From: CAZFQD01 sp964520885
GTDB lineage: Bacteria > Bacillota > Clostridia > Oscillospirales > SIG519
Length of the DNA stretch: 37,101 nt
Assembly: GCA_964520885.1 (NCBI GenBank)
Contig: CAZFQD010000005.1
Coordinates: 1-37,101 of the forward strand
Direction: 5' to 3'
Position 1 is the first letter of the stretch; each line of letters starts with the position of its first letter. The translations under genes were made by a program, and so were the position numbers. The notes under the pieces were generated by a model, which was not told the DNA's origin, made no database searches, and saw nothing but the letters and a program-made list of their open reading frames with translations. Of this stretch, positions 7,434-15,727 are shown in pieces.

Positions 7434-9152
7434 TTAATTTAATTCACTGTGCTGTAATTCATAAATTCTTTTGTAAAATCCTTTTTTTGCCTTTAATTTT
7501 TGGTGTGTTCCAATATTAGTGATTATTCCATTTTCAATTATTATAATTTTATTTGCTTTATAAACAGAAGAAATTCTTTGTGCAATTATAATTTTTGTGC
7601 AGTTATTTACATTATTTAGTTCATTTTGTATTTGTTTTTCGGTATCCATATCTACTGAAGAAGTAGTATCATCTAAAATTAAAATTTTTGCATTAACTGC
7701 TAAAGCTCTTGCTAATGAAATTCTTTGTTTTTGACCACCAGATAATCCAACTCCTCGTTCTCCAATAATAGTTAAGTAGTTTTCGGGCATTTTATCAACA
7801 AATTCACTTGCACAAGCTTTTGTTGAGTAAATACTAATATCTTCTGATGGCATTTCAGGATTTGAATATGCAATATTGCCTTCAATTGTATTAGAAAACA
7901 AAAATACATCTTGAGCAGAAATTCCTATTGATTTTCTAAGGTTTTTTAAAGAAATGTTTTTTATATTAACTCCATCAATTAGTATTTCTCCGCTTGTAGG
8001 ATCATATAATCTTAATAGTAAAGAAATTAAGGTTGTTTTTCCTGAACCAGTAGGTCCCATAACTCCAATAGTTTCACCGCTTTTTATTGTAAGGTTAATA
8101 TTTTTTAAAATAGTAGTATTTTCAATTTCAAAACAAACATTCTTAAATACTATTTCGCCTTTAATATTATTAAAAGGAATAGTATTTGAAGCATCATAAA
8201 TATTTGGATTAGCAAAATATAATGGGGATATTTTTTCAAAGGTAGCAAAAAATCTTTGCAAATCATTTATTATTGGTCCGCTTAATCTAACTGGATAATT
8301 TAGTGCCCAAGTAAGTCCGGAAAAAGCAACAAACTCTCCAAGACTAAGTTCATTATTAATTACAAAATATGCACCAAAAATATTTGCAATAACAATTAAA
8401 AGTATAGAAAAAAAATCAATTGGAATATAATAACTTAACCATGTTTTTATTGCTTCTAAATTAATATTTGAAAAAGCATCATTTTTTTCTTTCATTTTTT
8501 TATTTTCGTAATCTTCTCTTGCGAAAGCTTTAACAACTCTATTTGCACTTATATTTTCTTGAACAGTTGAATTAAGTTCAGAATAAATCTCTCTTGTTTT
8601 ACTATGAACAGGCTTTAATTTTTTAAACATTTTAATATTAAGAAATACAATTATTGGAGCACAAACCAATAATATTAAAGTAAGCTTGAAATTTATTGTG
8701 GACAAATATATGAAAGTAAGAATAAAAACAAATATCGCTTCAAATGAATTGTAAATTATCCATGAAAAAGTATGTCTAATTATATCAATATCACCAGTCA
8801 TTTTTGACATTAAATCTCCAGTTGAGTTTTTATTAAAAAAACCAATATCAAGGCTTTGTATTTTATTATAAAGGTAAGTTCTTAAATTTCCAATTAATTC
8901 TTGAGAGCTTTTTTCAAAAAATAAAATCATATAATATCTTAGAATAGTTCTTATTAGACAAACAATAATCATTAATATAACAAAAAGTAATACTAAATTT
9001 TTATTACCCGCAATAATACCTTGGTCAATAATTTCCAAAGTAAGTTTTGCCGGAATTAAACTTAGAACAACAGTTATTGCACTTATAATAAGTCCTATAA
9101 TAAACAATTTAATTTTATTTTTCATAAGAGGAAACAAAAGTTTAAAATACAT
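7434..9152 (-). CDS. ABC exporter subunit, degenerate ATP site (transmembrane + ATPase)
   Basis: This is the partner of the preceding exporter gene and the first gene of the divergent operon. Six membrane helices fill about residues 12-310, with a nucleotide-binding domain from about 335. Walker A is GPTGSGKTT and the signature LSGGQKQRISLARAL is intact. Walker B, however, ends LILDDTTSSVD, with Asp in place of the catalytic Glu, and the switch loop reads IIAQRISS, with Gln in place of His. This paired loss is the known pattern of the subunit supplying the degenerate site in heterodimeric exporters. At 572 residues it is full length. GGAG sits about 10 bases before the ATG. A promoter and a TetR gene with an operator lie divergently upstream, which suggests a regulated drug or lipid exporter. 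Confidence 0.9.
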   Translation of the reverse strand: MYFKLLFPLMKNKIKLFIIGLIISAITVVLSLIPAKLTLEIIDQGIIAGNKNLVLLFVILMIIVCLIRTILRYYMILFFEKSSQELIGNLRTYLYNKIQSLDIGFFNKNSTGDLMSKMTGDIDIIRHTFSWIIYNSFEAIFVFILTFIYLSTINFKLTLILLVCAPIIVFLNIKMFKKLKPVHSKTREIYSELNSTVQENISANRVVKAFAREDYENKKMKEKNDAFSNINLEAIKTWLSYYIPIDFFSILLIVIANIFGAYFVINNELSLGEFVAFSGLTWALNYPVRLSGPIINDLQRFFATFEKISPLYFANPNIYDASNTIPFNNIKGEIVFKNVCFEIENTTILKNINLTIKSGETIGVMGPTGSGKTTLISLLLRLYDPTSGEILIDGVNIKNISLKNLRKSIGISAQDVFLFSNTIEGNIAYSNPEMPSEDISIYSTKACASEFVDKMPENYLTIIGERGVGLSGGQKQRISLARALAVNAKILILDDTTSSVDMDTEKQIQNELNNVNNCTKIIIAQRISSVYKANKIIIIENGIITNIGTHQKLKAKKGFYKRIYELQHSELN

Positions 9153-9193
9153 TTATATATTCTCCAAACTCGACATAAAAACAATTAATATTT

Positions 9194-9221
9194 ATTATAT
9201 ATTAATTTTTTTTTTTTACAA
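9194..9221 (-). promoter_or_regulatory. Predicted promoter for the ABC exporter operon
   Basis: On the minus strand TTGTAA (9221-9216) and TATAAT (9199-9194) are separated by 16 bases, about 42 bases before the ATG. The spacer is a run of A on that strand (T-run on plus). No copy of the TetR operator sequence is visible at this promoter. Confidence 0.5.
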
Positions 9222-9258
9222 TACTTTAAAGAAAATTATTATTTTAATCTAATTTTAA

Positions 9259-9287
9259 TTGTAATTATTTTGATATTATAGTATAAT
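9259..9287 (+). promoter_or_regulatory. Predicted promoter for tetR-glycosyltransferase operon
   Basis: TTGTAA (9259-9264) and TATAAT (9282-9287) are separated by 17 bases. The operator palindrome starts 8 bases after the -10 box, exactly where transcription would begin, so repressor binding would block initiation. Confidence 0.5.
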
Positions 9288-9294
9288 TATTATA

Positions 9295-9312
9295 ATCGGT
9301 CAACTGACCGAT
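9295..9312. promoter_or_regulatory. TetR operator palindrome
   Basis: ATCGGTCA (9295-9302) and TGACCGAT (9305-9312) are perfect 8-base inverted arms around AC. It is GC-rich against a very AT-rich background, lies immediately upstream of the tetR ribosome binding site, and overlaps the predicted transcription start. It is the likely autoregulatory binding site of the TetR protein. Confidence 0.75.
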
Positions 9313-9332
9313 AGAAAGGTTAAATAATAAAT

Positions 9333-9875
9333 ATGAGAAGCAAAAAAATATTGACCAAAGATTATATTTTAAACATTGCAGAAGATGTATTTGCTGAATA
9401 TGGGATTAAGGATTCTACTCTTGCTAAAATTGCTAAAAAGGCAAAAATTAGCAAAGGAACATTATATTATTATTACTCCGCTAAAAAAGATATAATTTTA
9501 GATGTGGCGGATAGACATTTAAATATTATTAATGAAAATATTAAAAATTTTAGTAATGCTTTAAAAAATAAAGCATTACTAAACAATTCAATTAAAGAAT
9601 TATTTTTAAAAGTATTTATTAATTCAAATTATAATAGTATTCATCTTTCAATATTAAGCGAAGCCACTAAGGATAAAGAATTAAAAGAAAAAATAAATGT
9701 ATTAAATATGGAATGGCTTTCTTATATAGAAAATTCTTTAAAAAAATACTGTAAGGTTGGTAGTGAAAAATGTTCAGGAATAGCTCAAATTATACTTTCG
9801 GTTATAAATTCAAGCTCGTTTCATACAAAAAATAGTTTAGAAGATATTTCGGTTATAATTGCAGAAATTTTATAG
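9333..9875 (+). CDS. TetR/AcrR family transcriptional regulator
   Basis: This is a dimeric repressor with an N-terminal helix-turn-helix (about residues 8-55). The helices EDVFAEYGIKDSTLAKIAKKAKISKGTLYYYYSAKKDI match the TetR consensus, including the GTLYxYF-like recognition helix end. The C-terminal helical ligand domain (about 60-180) is diverged, as usual, so the inducer is unknown. At 180 residues it is slightly short but complete. The gene diverges from the ABC exporter pair and lies 16 bases before the fused glycosyltransferase, so it may control itself, the glycolipid enzyme and possibly the exporter. The palindrome at 9295-9312 is its presumed operator. Confidence 0.88.
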   Translation: MRSKKILTKDYILNIAEDVFAEYGIKDSTLAKIAKKAKISKGTLYYYYSAKKDIILDVADRHLNIINENIKNFSNALKNKALLNNSIKELFLKVFINSNYNSIHLSILSEATKDKELKEKINVLNMEWLSYIENSLKKYCKVGSEKCSGIAQIILSVINSSSFHTKNSLEDISVIIAEIL

Positions 9876-9891
9876 TTAGGAGATGTGAATA

Positions 9892-12123
9892 ATGAAGGTA
9901 TTATTATATTTTGAAGGAATTAAATATATTTCAAAATCCGGGGTAGGCAAGGCCTTGAAGCATCAACAAGAGGCATTAAAATTAGCAGGGGTAGAATATA
10001 CATTAAACTCTGATGATGATTATGATATTTTGCATATTAACACTGTTTATGCCAATAGTGGTTATATAATTAGCAAGGCAAGAAAAAAAGGTGCTAAAGT
10101 TGTATATCATGCACACAGCACAATGGAAGATTTTAAAAACTCATTTTTACTATCAAATACCACAGCAAATGTATTTAAGAAGCTTTTAATTTACTTGTAT
10201 TCAAAATCTGATGCAATTATTGCTCCTACACCCTATACAAAATCTTTGCTTGAAAGTTATGGAATTACGGTGCCAATTTTTGCTGTATCAAATGGAATTG
10301 ATTTAAATAAATTTAAAAAAGACCAAGACAAATCAAAAATATTTAGAAAATATTTTAATATTAAGGATGGTGAAAAGGTTGTTGTTTCCTCAGGTTTATG
10401 GATTAAGAGAAAAGGAATTATTGATTTTGTTGAAGTTGCAAAATTTTTACCTAATATTAAATTTATTTGGTTTGGAGAAACACCAATATTAAGTATTCCA
10501 AATGAAATTCGTCAAATTATTAAAGGAGAACATCCTTCAAATGTTATTTTTGCAGGATATATGACTGGTGATGTTTACAAAGGAGCATTTTCAGGGGCGG
10601 ATGCATTTTTCTTTCCTTCATACGAAGAAAATGAAGGTATTGTTATTTTAGAGGCACTTGCATCTGAACAGGTTGCAATTGTTAGAGATATTCCTGTATA
10701 TTCTTCATGGTTAATTGATAAAGTAAATTGTAGGAAAGCAAATAATAATTATGAATTTGCAAAAATTATTGAAGAAACCGTTTATGGAAACATAGAAAGT
10801 TTAACTTTCAATGGGCACAATGTTGCAAAAGAAAGGTCAATATATAATATTGGTTTTGAACTAAAAAATATATATGAAAAGGTATTAAATTATAATCAAG
10901 TACCAAATATAGTTAAAATTAAAAATCCATTAAATATTGGATTGTTTACTGATACATATTATCCAGATGTAAATGGAGTAGCAATTTCTGTGGAGACTTT
11001 AAGAAAAGCTCTAATTAATAATGGACATAATGTTTATGTTATTACACCAACAGAGGAAACAAAGATAACAGGTATTGTTAGTGATGGTGGTGTTATAAGA
11101 ATACCCGGCATTAAATTAAAAAAACTATACGGATTTAGATTATCAAGACCTTATAGTATAAAAGCTAAAAGAATTTTAAAAACTTTTAAATTAGATATTG
11201 TTCATATTCATACAGAGTTTAGTATGAGATTATTTGCATCATATATAGCACAATCATTTAAACTTCCAATTGTTTATACTTATCATACTATGTATGAGGA
11301 TTATACTCACTATTTTTCTTTTCGTTATTTTGATAAAGCAGCAAAAAAAATAGTAGGTTGGGTAAGTAAAATTGCAGGGGAGACCTGCACAGAAATAATC
11401 GCACCTACAATAAAAACCAAACATTATCTTCAAGGTTATGGTATAAAGAAACCAATAAATATAATTCCCACTGGAATTGAATTATCAGCTTTTTCAGAAA
11501 AAAATGTATCAAAAGCACAAGTTAATGAGTTTATAGATAGATTTGGAATAGAAAATAAATTTAGAGTAATATTTTTAGGTCGAGTTGCAAAAGAAAAAAA
11601 TATTGAATGTTTAATTAGTGGAATTAAGTTAGTTTCTCAATATGACAAAGATATAGTTTTGATTATTGCTGGTTTTGGACCATGGGAACAAGAGCTAATG
11701 AAATTTGTAGAAGAGAGCGGAGTTTCAGAAAATGTAATATTTACTGGTAAGCTTTCTCATAGTAATGTTCCTATAGCATATCACTGTGCTGATGTTTTTG
11801 CATCAGCTTCAACAAGCGAAACACAAGGAATTACATATGTTGAGGCTATGGCAAGTGGGTTACCTATAATTGGAAAGAGAGATGAATGTTTGCAAGAAAT
11901 TTTACTTGAAGGTGAAAATGGATATTATTTTGACAATGAACAAGAATTTGCACAAAGTGTTTTAAAAATCAAAAATTTAAACTTAGATGATTTTAATAAA
12001 ATGAAAAAAGTAGCTGTTGAAAAATCGCAGGAATATTCAATAGATATCTTTGGTAAAAAAGTTATTGATGTTTATGAAAAAAGCATTAAAGACCTAAAAG
12101 CAAAAAAAACCAAAAACACATAA
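9892..12123 (+). CDS. Fused pair of GT4 glycosyltransferases (glycolipid synthase-like)
   Basis: The 743-residue protein contains two complete GT4 (GT-B fold) retaining glycosyltransferases. The first (about 1-340) starts MKVLLYFEGIKYISKSGVGKALKHQ, resembling LafB-type enzymes that add a second sugar to glucosyl-diacylglycerol. Its E-x7-E motif runs from E246 to E254 (ENEGIVILE). The second (about 344-740) starts NIGLFTDTYYPDVNGVAISVETL, typical of diacylglycerol glucosyltransferases of the LafA type. Its E-x7-E runs from E643 to E651 (TQGITYVE). Neither half has a membrane span, as expected for peripheral membrane enzymes. In Listeria and streptococci these activities are separate neighbouring genes; here they are one chain. 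The inferred role is synthesis of a diglycosyl-diacylglycerol membrane lipid or lipoteichoic acid anchor. The exact sugars cannot be read from sequence. It is cotranscribed with tetR. Confidence 0.8.
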   Translation: MKVLLYFEGIKYISKSGVGKALKHQQEALKLAGVEYTLNSDDDYDILHINTVYANSGYIISKARKKGAKVVYHAHSTMEDFKNSFLLSNTTANVFKKLLIYLYSKSDAIIAPTPYTKSLLESYGITVPIFAVSNGIDLNKFKKDQDKSKIFRKYFNIKDGEKVVVSSGLWIKRKGIIDFVEVAKFLPNIKFIWFGETPILSIPNEIRQIIKGEHPSNVIFAGYMTGDVYKGAFSGADAFFFPSYEENEGIVILEALASEQVAIVRDIPVYSSWLIDKVNCRKANNNYEFAKIIEETVYGNIESLTFNGHNVAKERSIYNIGFELKNIYEKVLNYNQVPNIVKIKNPLNIGLFTDTYYPDVNGVAISVETLRKALINNGHNVYVITPTEETKITGIVSDGGVIRIPGIKLKKLYGFRLSRPYSIKAKRILKTFKLDIVHIHTEFSMRLFASYIAQSFKLPIVYTYHTMYEDYTHYFSFRYFDKAAKKIVGWVSKIAGETCTEIIAPTIKTKHYLQGYGIKKPINIIPTGIELSAFSEKNVSKAQVNEFIDRFGIENKFRVIFLGRVAKEKNIECLISGIKLVSQYDKDIVLIIAGFGPWEQELMKFVEESGVSENVIFTGKLSHSNVPIAYHCADVFASASTSETQGITYVEAMASGLPIIGKRDECLQEILLEGENGYYFDNEQEFAQSVLKIKNLNLDDFNKMKKVAVEKSQEYSIDIFGKKVIDVYEKSIKDLKAKKTKNT

Positions 12124-12196
12124 TTTCACATAATTATATGTAATTTCTCCCATATTAATGAATTATAATTTAATCATAATAATTGGAGGTGAGGAT

Positions 12197-12526
12197 GTGA
12201 AAAAAGTTATATTTATTCTAATTACTATTTTGTTAATTCTTTTAATGTTTATTGGCTGTTCAAATAATGAATCAATTTCAAATACCGTAAGTTCAGATTT
12301 AACAGACAATGCTACAAATTCAACAAGTTCAACAAATATCAATTCTAGTATGACTAACACAGAAAAAATCTCCGATGTGGCTCAAGAAATCGAAAAGATT
12401 TTAAATGATTTACAACTTAGCAATGACAATGAAAGTATTACAGAAGAAGATGTGGAAAATGATATCAATAGTAGATTAGATGAATTCTCAACAATTTTGA
12501 ATACTGATATTGACAGTATTAATTAA
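12197..12526 (+). CDS. Small acidic lipoprotein, unknown function
   Basis: I do not recognise the family. The start is the GTG at 12197, 2-6 bases after a long GGAGGTGAGG site. An in-frame ATG at 12158 would add 13 residues before the signal peptide and lacks a site. The N terminus MKKVIF, a hydrophobic stretch and FIGCSNN form a lipobox, with Cys around residue 20-21, so the mature protein is probably lipid-anchored outside the membrane. A Ser/Thr/Asn-rich linker of about 35 residues follows, then an acidic, probably helical region (EKISDVAQEIEKILNDL onward). The mature part has about 19 Asp/Glu against 3 Lys/Arg. It sits just before a secreted helical protein and a two-component system, which suggests a shared envelope role. 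Confidence 0.65.
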   Translation: MKKVIFILITILLILLMFIGCSNNESISNTVSSDLTDNATNSTSSTNINSSMTNTEKISDVAQEIEKILNDLQLSNDNESITEEDVENDINSRLDEFSTILNTDIDSIN

Positions 12527-12555
12527 AAAAATATGATACGAAAGGATTGTTTATA

Positions 12556-13557
12556 ATGAAAAAAATATTAATGTTTATAATTTGTATGTTTTTGGTTGTT
12601 ACTTTATTAGTCCCTACTTTGACTTTTGCACAGGGAAATTTGACTACAGGAAATTCATCTATTGATACTTCTGAAAATATTATGCAAAAAAAATATCTTT
12701 CACAAAATATTAATGATAGGATTTCAGAGAAAAGAGCAGATGTTGCTATTGTTGCTAATGAGATAATACAACATAAAACGGGAGTTAATTCTATTTTAGT
12801 AGATATTAAAAAACAGTTGGCAAATTTAGGCTCAATAGGAAAAATATTAAATGATGCTCAATATAACGAACTTAAGACAACAATTGAAAATGCTTTAAAT
12901 TCTTTTAAGCAATTAAATAAGAACGCAAATATTAAACAAAATTTTGAAGAATTTAAAAATCAAAATGGTGCTGGTAATACTGGAAATGCAGAGAATACTT
13001 TAGATACAATATTCGAGAGGCAACAAGAAAGAATAGAATCAATAAAAGCAATGAAAACCAAATTAGAAGCAACGCTTGAACAAGTTAAATCCTTTGTTGC
13101 TAATAATCAAGTAAAAATTAAAGAAGCTAAAGCTAATAAAGTAGCAGTTGAAAATTCAAAGAAAGCCATACAAGCTAATCATCTTGAAATTGTAAAAGCA
13201 GAGAATGAATTTAGACAAGTAATGAATAAAATTGTAGCAACTATTTCGGCTAATAAGGATGTATTTACCGATGAAAAACTTACACAACTTGAAACAGTTT
13301 TAGTAGAACTAAAAGCATTAAAGAATGAACTTCATAATAAACTTAAAAATGGAGTAAAATTAGCAATACAAACAGCAAATAGGTTAAGAAATGAAGGTAA
13401 ATATACCGAAGTAAAGGTTGCTCTTGAAAATGCTATTCAACTTCAAAATGCTAAAAAATTAGCTTTAGGCGAAGCAAAGGTTAAAGCAGAAAATATTCTA
13501 TCCGATATAAATGCAATTATTGATGCAACTACTGTGCCAATATCTTCACAAGAGTAA
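12556..13557 (+). CDS. Secreted helical (coiled-coil) protein, unknown function
   Basis: I do not recognise the family. The start is the ATG at 12556, 9 bases after GAAAGGA. A TTG at 12547 abuts that site. A signal peptide (MKKILMFIICMFLVVTLLVPTLTFAQ) ends at a plausible TFA-Q cleavage site and has no lipobox Cys. The mature part, about 305 residues, is rich in Lys, Glu, Ala and Asn with long predicted helices and coiled-coil-like spacing. There are no obvious catalytic motifs, no cysteines in the mature part and no LPxTG or repeat anchor. It follows the acidic lipoprotein by 29 bases and precedes a response regulator-kinase pair. By position it might be a ligand, target or chaperone linked to that system, but this is speculative. 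Confidence 0.65.
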   Translation: MKKILMFIICMFLVVTLLVPTLTFAQGNLTTGNSSIDTSENIMQKKYLSQNINDRISEKRADVAIVANEIIQHKTGVNSILVDIKKQLANLGSIGKILNDAQYNELKTTIENALNSFKQLNKNANIKQNFEEFKNQNGAGNTGNAENTLDTIFERQQERIESIKAMKTKLEATLEQVKSFVANNQVKIKEAKANKVAVENSKKAIQANHLEIVKAENEFRQVMNKIVATISANKDVFTDEKLTQLETVLVELKALKNELHNKLKNGVKLAIQTANRLRNEGKYTEVKVALENAIQLQNAKKLALGEAKVKAENILSDINAIIDATTVPISSQE

Positions 13558-13573
13558 ATTAAAAAAGTTTTTA

Positions 13574-13608
13574 TATACCCCTTTTCTTATTTTAAGAAAA
13601 GGGGTATA
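13574..13608. terminator. Perfect 16-bp stem-loop before the two-component genes
   Basis: TATACCCCTTTTCTTA (13574-13589) pairs perfectly with TAAGAAAAGGGGTATA (13593-13608) around a TTT loop. A, T-rich but mixed sequence follows. It probably marks the end of the secreted-protein transcript. TATAAT at 13605-13610 overlaps the 3' arm and could be a -10 box for the downstream regulator, though no good -35 box is visible. Confidence 0.6.
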
Positions 13609-13643
13609 ATATTTATAATTGAACAATAATGGAGGTATTTACT

Positions 13644-14315
13644 ATGAAGGCAAAAATATATCTTGTTGATGATGATTTTGAATTAAATAAAGTCTTAACT
13701 ACATATTTAGAAAAAGAAGATTGGTATGTTAAGAGTTTTTACAATGGTTACGATGCAATTTCTTCAATTGATGAGAATCCTCACATTTGGATTTTAGATA
13801 TTATGCTTTCTGATACCGATGGATTTGAAGTAATAAAAAAAATTAAAGAAAAAACGCCTAATGTTCCTGTAATATTTATTTCAGCAAGAGACCAAACATT
13901 AGATAGAGTTTTAGGGCTTGAAATGGGTAGCGATGATTATATTGCAAAACCATTTTTGCCAAGAGAATTAGTAATAAGAGTTAAAAAGTTATATGAAAGA
14001 ACTTATGGATTAAATAATGAGACAAATAGAAAATTATATATTATTAATGATTATGAAATAGATGAAGAAAAAAGAAGTGTAAAGTTAAATGGAATTTTAA
14101 TTGAACTTTCATCAAAGGAAATTGAAATAATTATAACTTTTATTAAAAATATTGGGAAGCCTTTAACAAGAGATAGGCTCTTAACTCTTGTTTGGGGCGA
14201 AAACTACTTTGGAAGCGATAGGGTTGTTGATGATTTAATTAGAAGAATAAGAGAAAAAATGCCATATTTGAAAATTGAAACTGTATATGGCTTAGGGTAT
14301 AGGTTGGTGAATTAG
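13644..14315 (+). CDS. OmpR/PhoB-family response regulator
   Basis: This is a DNA-binding response regulator of 223 residues. The receiver domain (1-115) has the acidic pocket D9-D10, phosphoacceptor D52 (WILDIMLSD), S80 and K102 (DDYIAKPF). The winged-helix output domain (about 130-223) ends with the family motif ETVYGLGYRLVN. The ATG at 13644 is used because GGAGG lies just upstream; an ATG five codons earlier would overlap that site. The kinase gene starts immediately after the TAG stop, so the two are translationally linked. The genes for the lipoprotein and secreted protein lie upstream and are candidate targets. Confidence 0.92.
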   Translation: MKAKIYLVDDDFELNKVLTTYLEKEDWYVKSFYNGYDAISSIDENPHIWILDIMLSDTDGFEVIKKIKEKTPNVPVIFISARDQTLDRVLGLEMGSDDYIAKPFLPRELVIRVKKLYERTYGLNNETNRKLYIINDYEIDEEKRSVKLNGILIELSSKEIEIIITFIKNIGKPLTRDRLLTLVWGENYFGSDRVVDDLIRRIREKMPYLKIETVYGLGYRLVN

Positions 14316-15638
14316 ATGAAAAAAAATAAATCACTCGCTTTTAAAATGTGGATAGGTTTTAGTTTATTTACATTTGTTATTATTTTTATTCTGTCAACTT
14401 TTTTCATATTATTTTTTAGCTTTGAAAGAGATAATGAAATTTTTGAAAGTATTTTATTTGCTCAGCAAACTCTTATAAATAAAGGTTTGACAACTGATGA
14501 TAATGACAGTAATAACCCAAGAAACTTGTTAGTAAATCATATAGGCATAGTAAACAGAAGTGTAAAGGTTATGACTTTTACAGATAATATTTATAAAGAA
14601 GCCTCTTCAAATATTATTGAAAAAGTTTCAAGCAGTTTTGCAATTCAAAATATTTCATCTAAAAAATACAAGTTAAATATGGGAAATTATTATTTGTATT
14701 ATTATATTACTAAGCAAGAAAACAATGGCATTATTTCATTTAGAATTGATGAATATAGCACGAATTTCAATAGAGTTGTGTGGGTCATTGCTCCAATTAT
14801 TATTATTTTGACTATTATTCTTAGTTTAATTTTTGCAATTATTTATTCAAGAAGTATGACTAAATCGTTAAAGAAACTTGAAAATTCAGTTAGTAGCATA
14901 GCAAATGGTGATTTTACAACACAAATAATTGTTGAAAAGCAAGATGAAATTGGAAGGTTGGCTACTGTTTTTGATAATATGAGAGAAAAACTACTTAAAA
15001 AAGAAAACTTAAAACAAGAGGAAATTCAATATATTTCTCACGAATTAAAAACTCCTGTTATGTCAATTTTAAGCTATATTCAAGCTATTAAAGATAACAT
15101 TTATCCTAAAGGTGATTTAAATTCAAGTCTTGAAGTTATTTCAAATCAATCTAATAGATTAATTAAAATTATTAATAAATTTATTACTATATCAAGGCTT
15201 GACTTTATTGATTTTAAAAATGAAAGTATTGAAGAAGTAAATTTATCTGAAATTATTAATGAATTATGCAATAATGAATTCGCAGGCAAAAAAGAATTAC
15301 TAAAAATTAATCTTAATGAACTAGTAATTAAAGCTAACAAAGAAAAGATAATCATTCTTTGCGAAAATTTAATTGAAAATGCAATTAGATATTGCAAAAA
15401 CGAAGTATTAATTGAAACAAATGTTATTAATAATATTAAAAACTTCAAAGTAAGCAATGATGGCGAAAAGATTGATGAAAAAATAATACCAAATATTTTC
15501 GAGCCATATAATAAAGGAAACAAAGGAATTAGCGGCTTAGGATTAACTATTGTAAAAAGAATAATTGATGACTATGGCTGGAACATTGATATAAATATCA
15601 ATGATTTATACACAGAATTCACAGTGAAATTTAATTAA
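14316..15638 (+). CDS. Sensor histidine kinase
   Basis: This is the membrane kinase partner of the preceding regulator, 440 residues. TM1 is about 12-34, an extracytoplasmic sensor of about 118 residues follows, and TM2 is about 154-178. A HAMP domain (about 178-232) includes the typical DEIGRLATVFDNM. The HisKA domain has phosphoacceptor H242 in SHELKTP. The ATPase domain has an N-box (ENLIENAIRY), SNDGEKI and GISGLGLTIVKRI. The sensor loop has no recognised domain and shows no cysteine pair, so the stimulus is unknown. The closest context is envelope proteins. No terminator is seen directly after the stop; the next promoter, for the M-box transcript, begins about 50 bases later. Confidence 0.92.
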   Translation: MKKNKSLAFKMWIGFSLFTFVIIFILSTFFILFFSFERDNEIFESILFAQQTLINKGLTTDDNDSNNPRNLLVNHIGIVNRSVKVMTFTDNIYKEASSNIIEKVSSSFAIQNISSKKYKLNMGNYYLYYYITKQENNGIISFRIDEYSTNFNRVVWVIAPIIIILTIILSLIFAIIYSRSMTKSLKKLENSVSSIANGDFTTQIIVEKQDEIGRLATVFDNMREKLLKKENLKQEEIQYISHELKTPVMSILSYIQAIKDNIYPKGDLNSSLEVISNQSNRLIKIINKFITISRLDFIDFKNESIEEVNLSEIINELCNNEFAGKKELLKINLNELVIKANKEKIIILCENLIENAIRYCKNEVLIETNVINNIKNFKVSNDGEKIDEKIIPNIFEPYNKGNKGISGLGLTIVKRIIDDYGWNIDININDLYTEFTVKFN

Positions 15639-15691
15639 TAATAAGAAATATTGGGTGTTATCATAAAATATTTAATTATAAAATAAATAAG

Positions 15692-15719
15692 TTGCATTTT
15701 AATAAAACTATGATATAAT
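15692..15719 (+). promoter_or_regulatory. Predicted promoter of the M-box-corA transcript
   Basis: TTGCAT (15692-15697) and TATAAT (15714-15719) are separated by 16 bases. Transcription would start around 15726, just before the riboswitch P1 stem. Confidence 0.65.
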
Positions 15720-15727
15720 ATATTTAG

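Noticed and set aside
12158..12196. N-terminal extension of the small lipoprotein from the upstream ATG
   Set aside because: It would place 13 residues before the signal peptide and lacks a ribosome binding site. The GTG at 12197 has a strong one.
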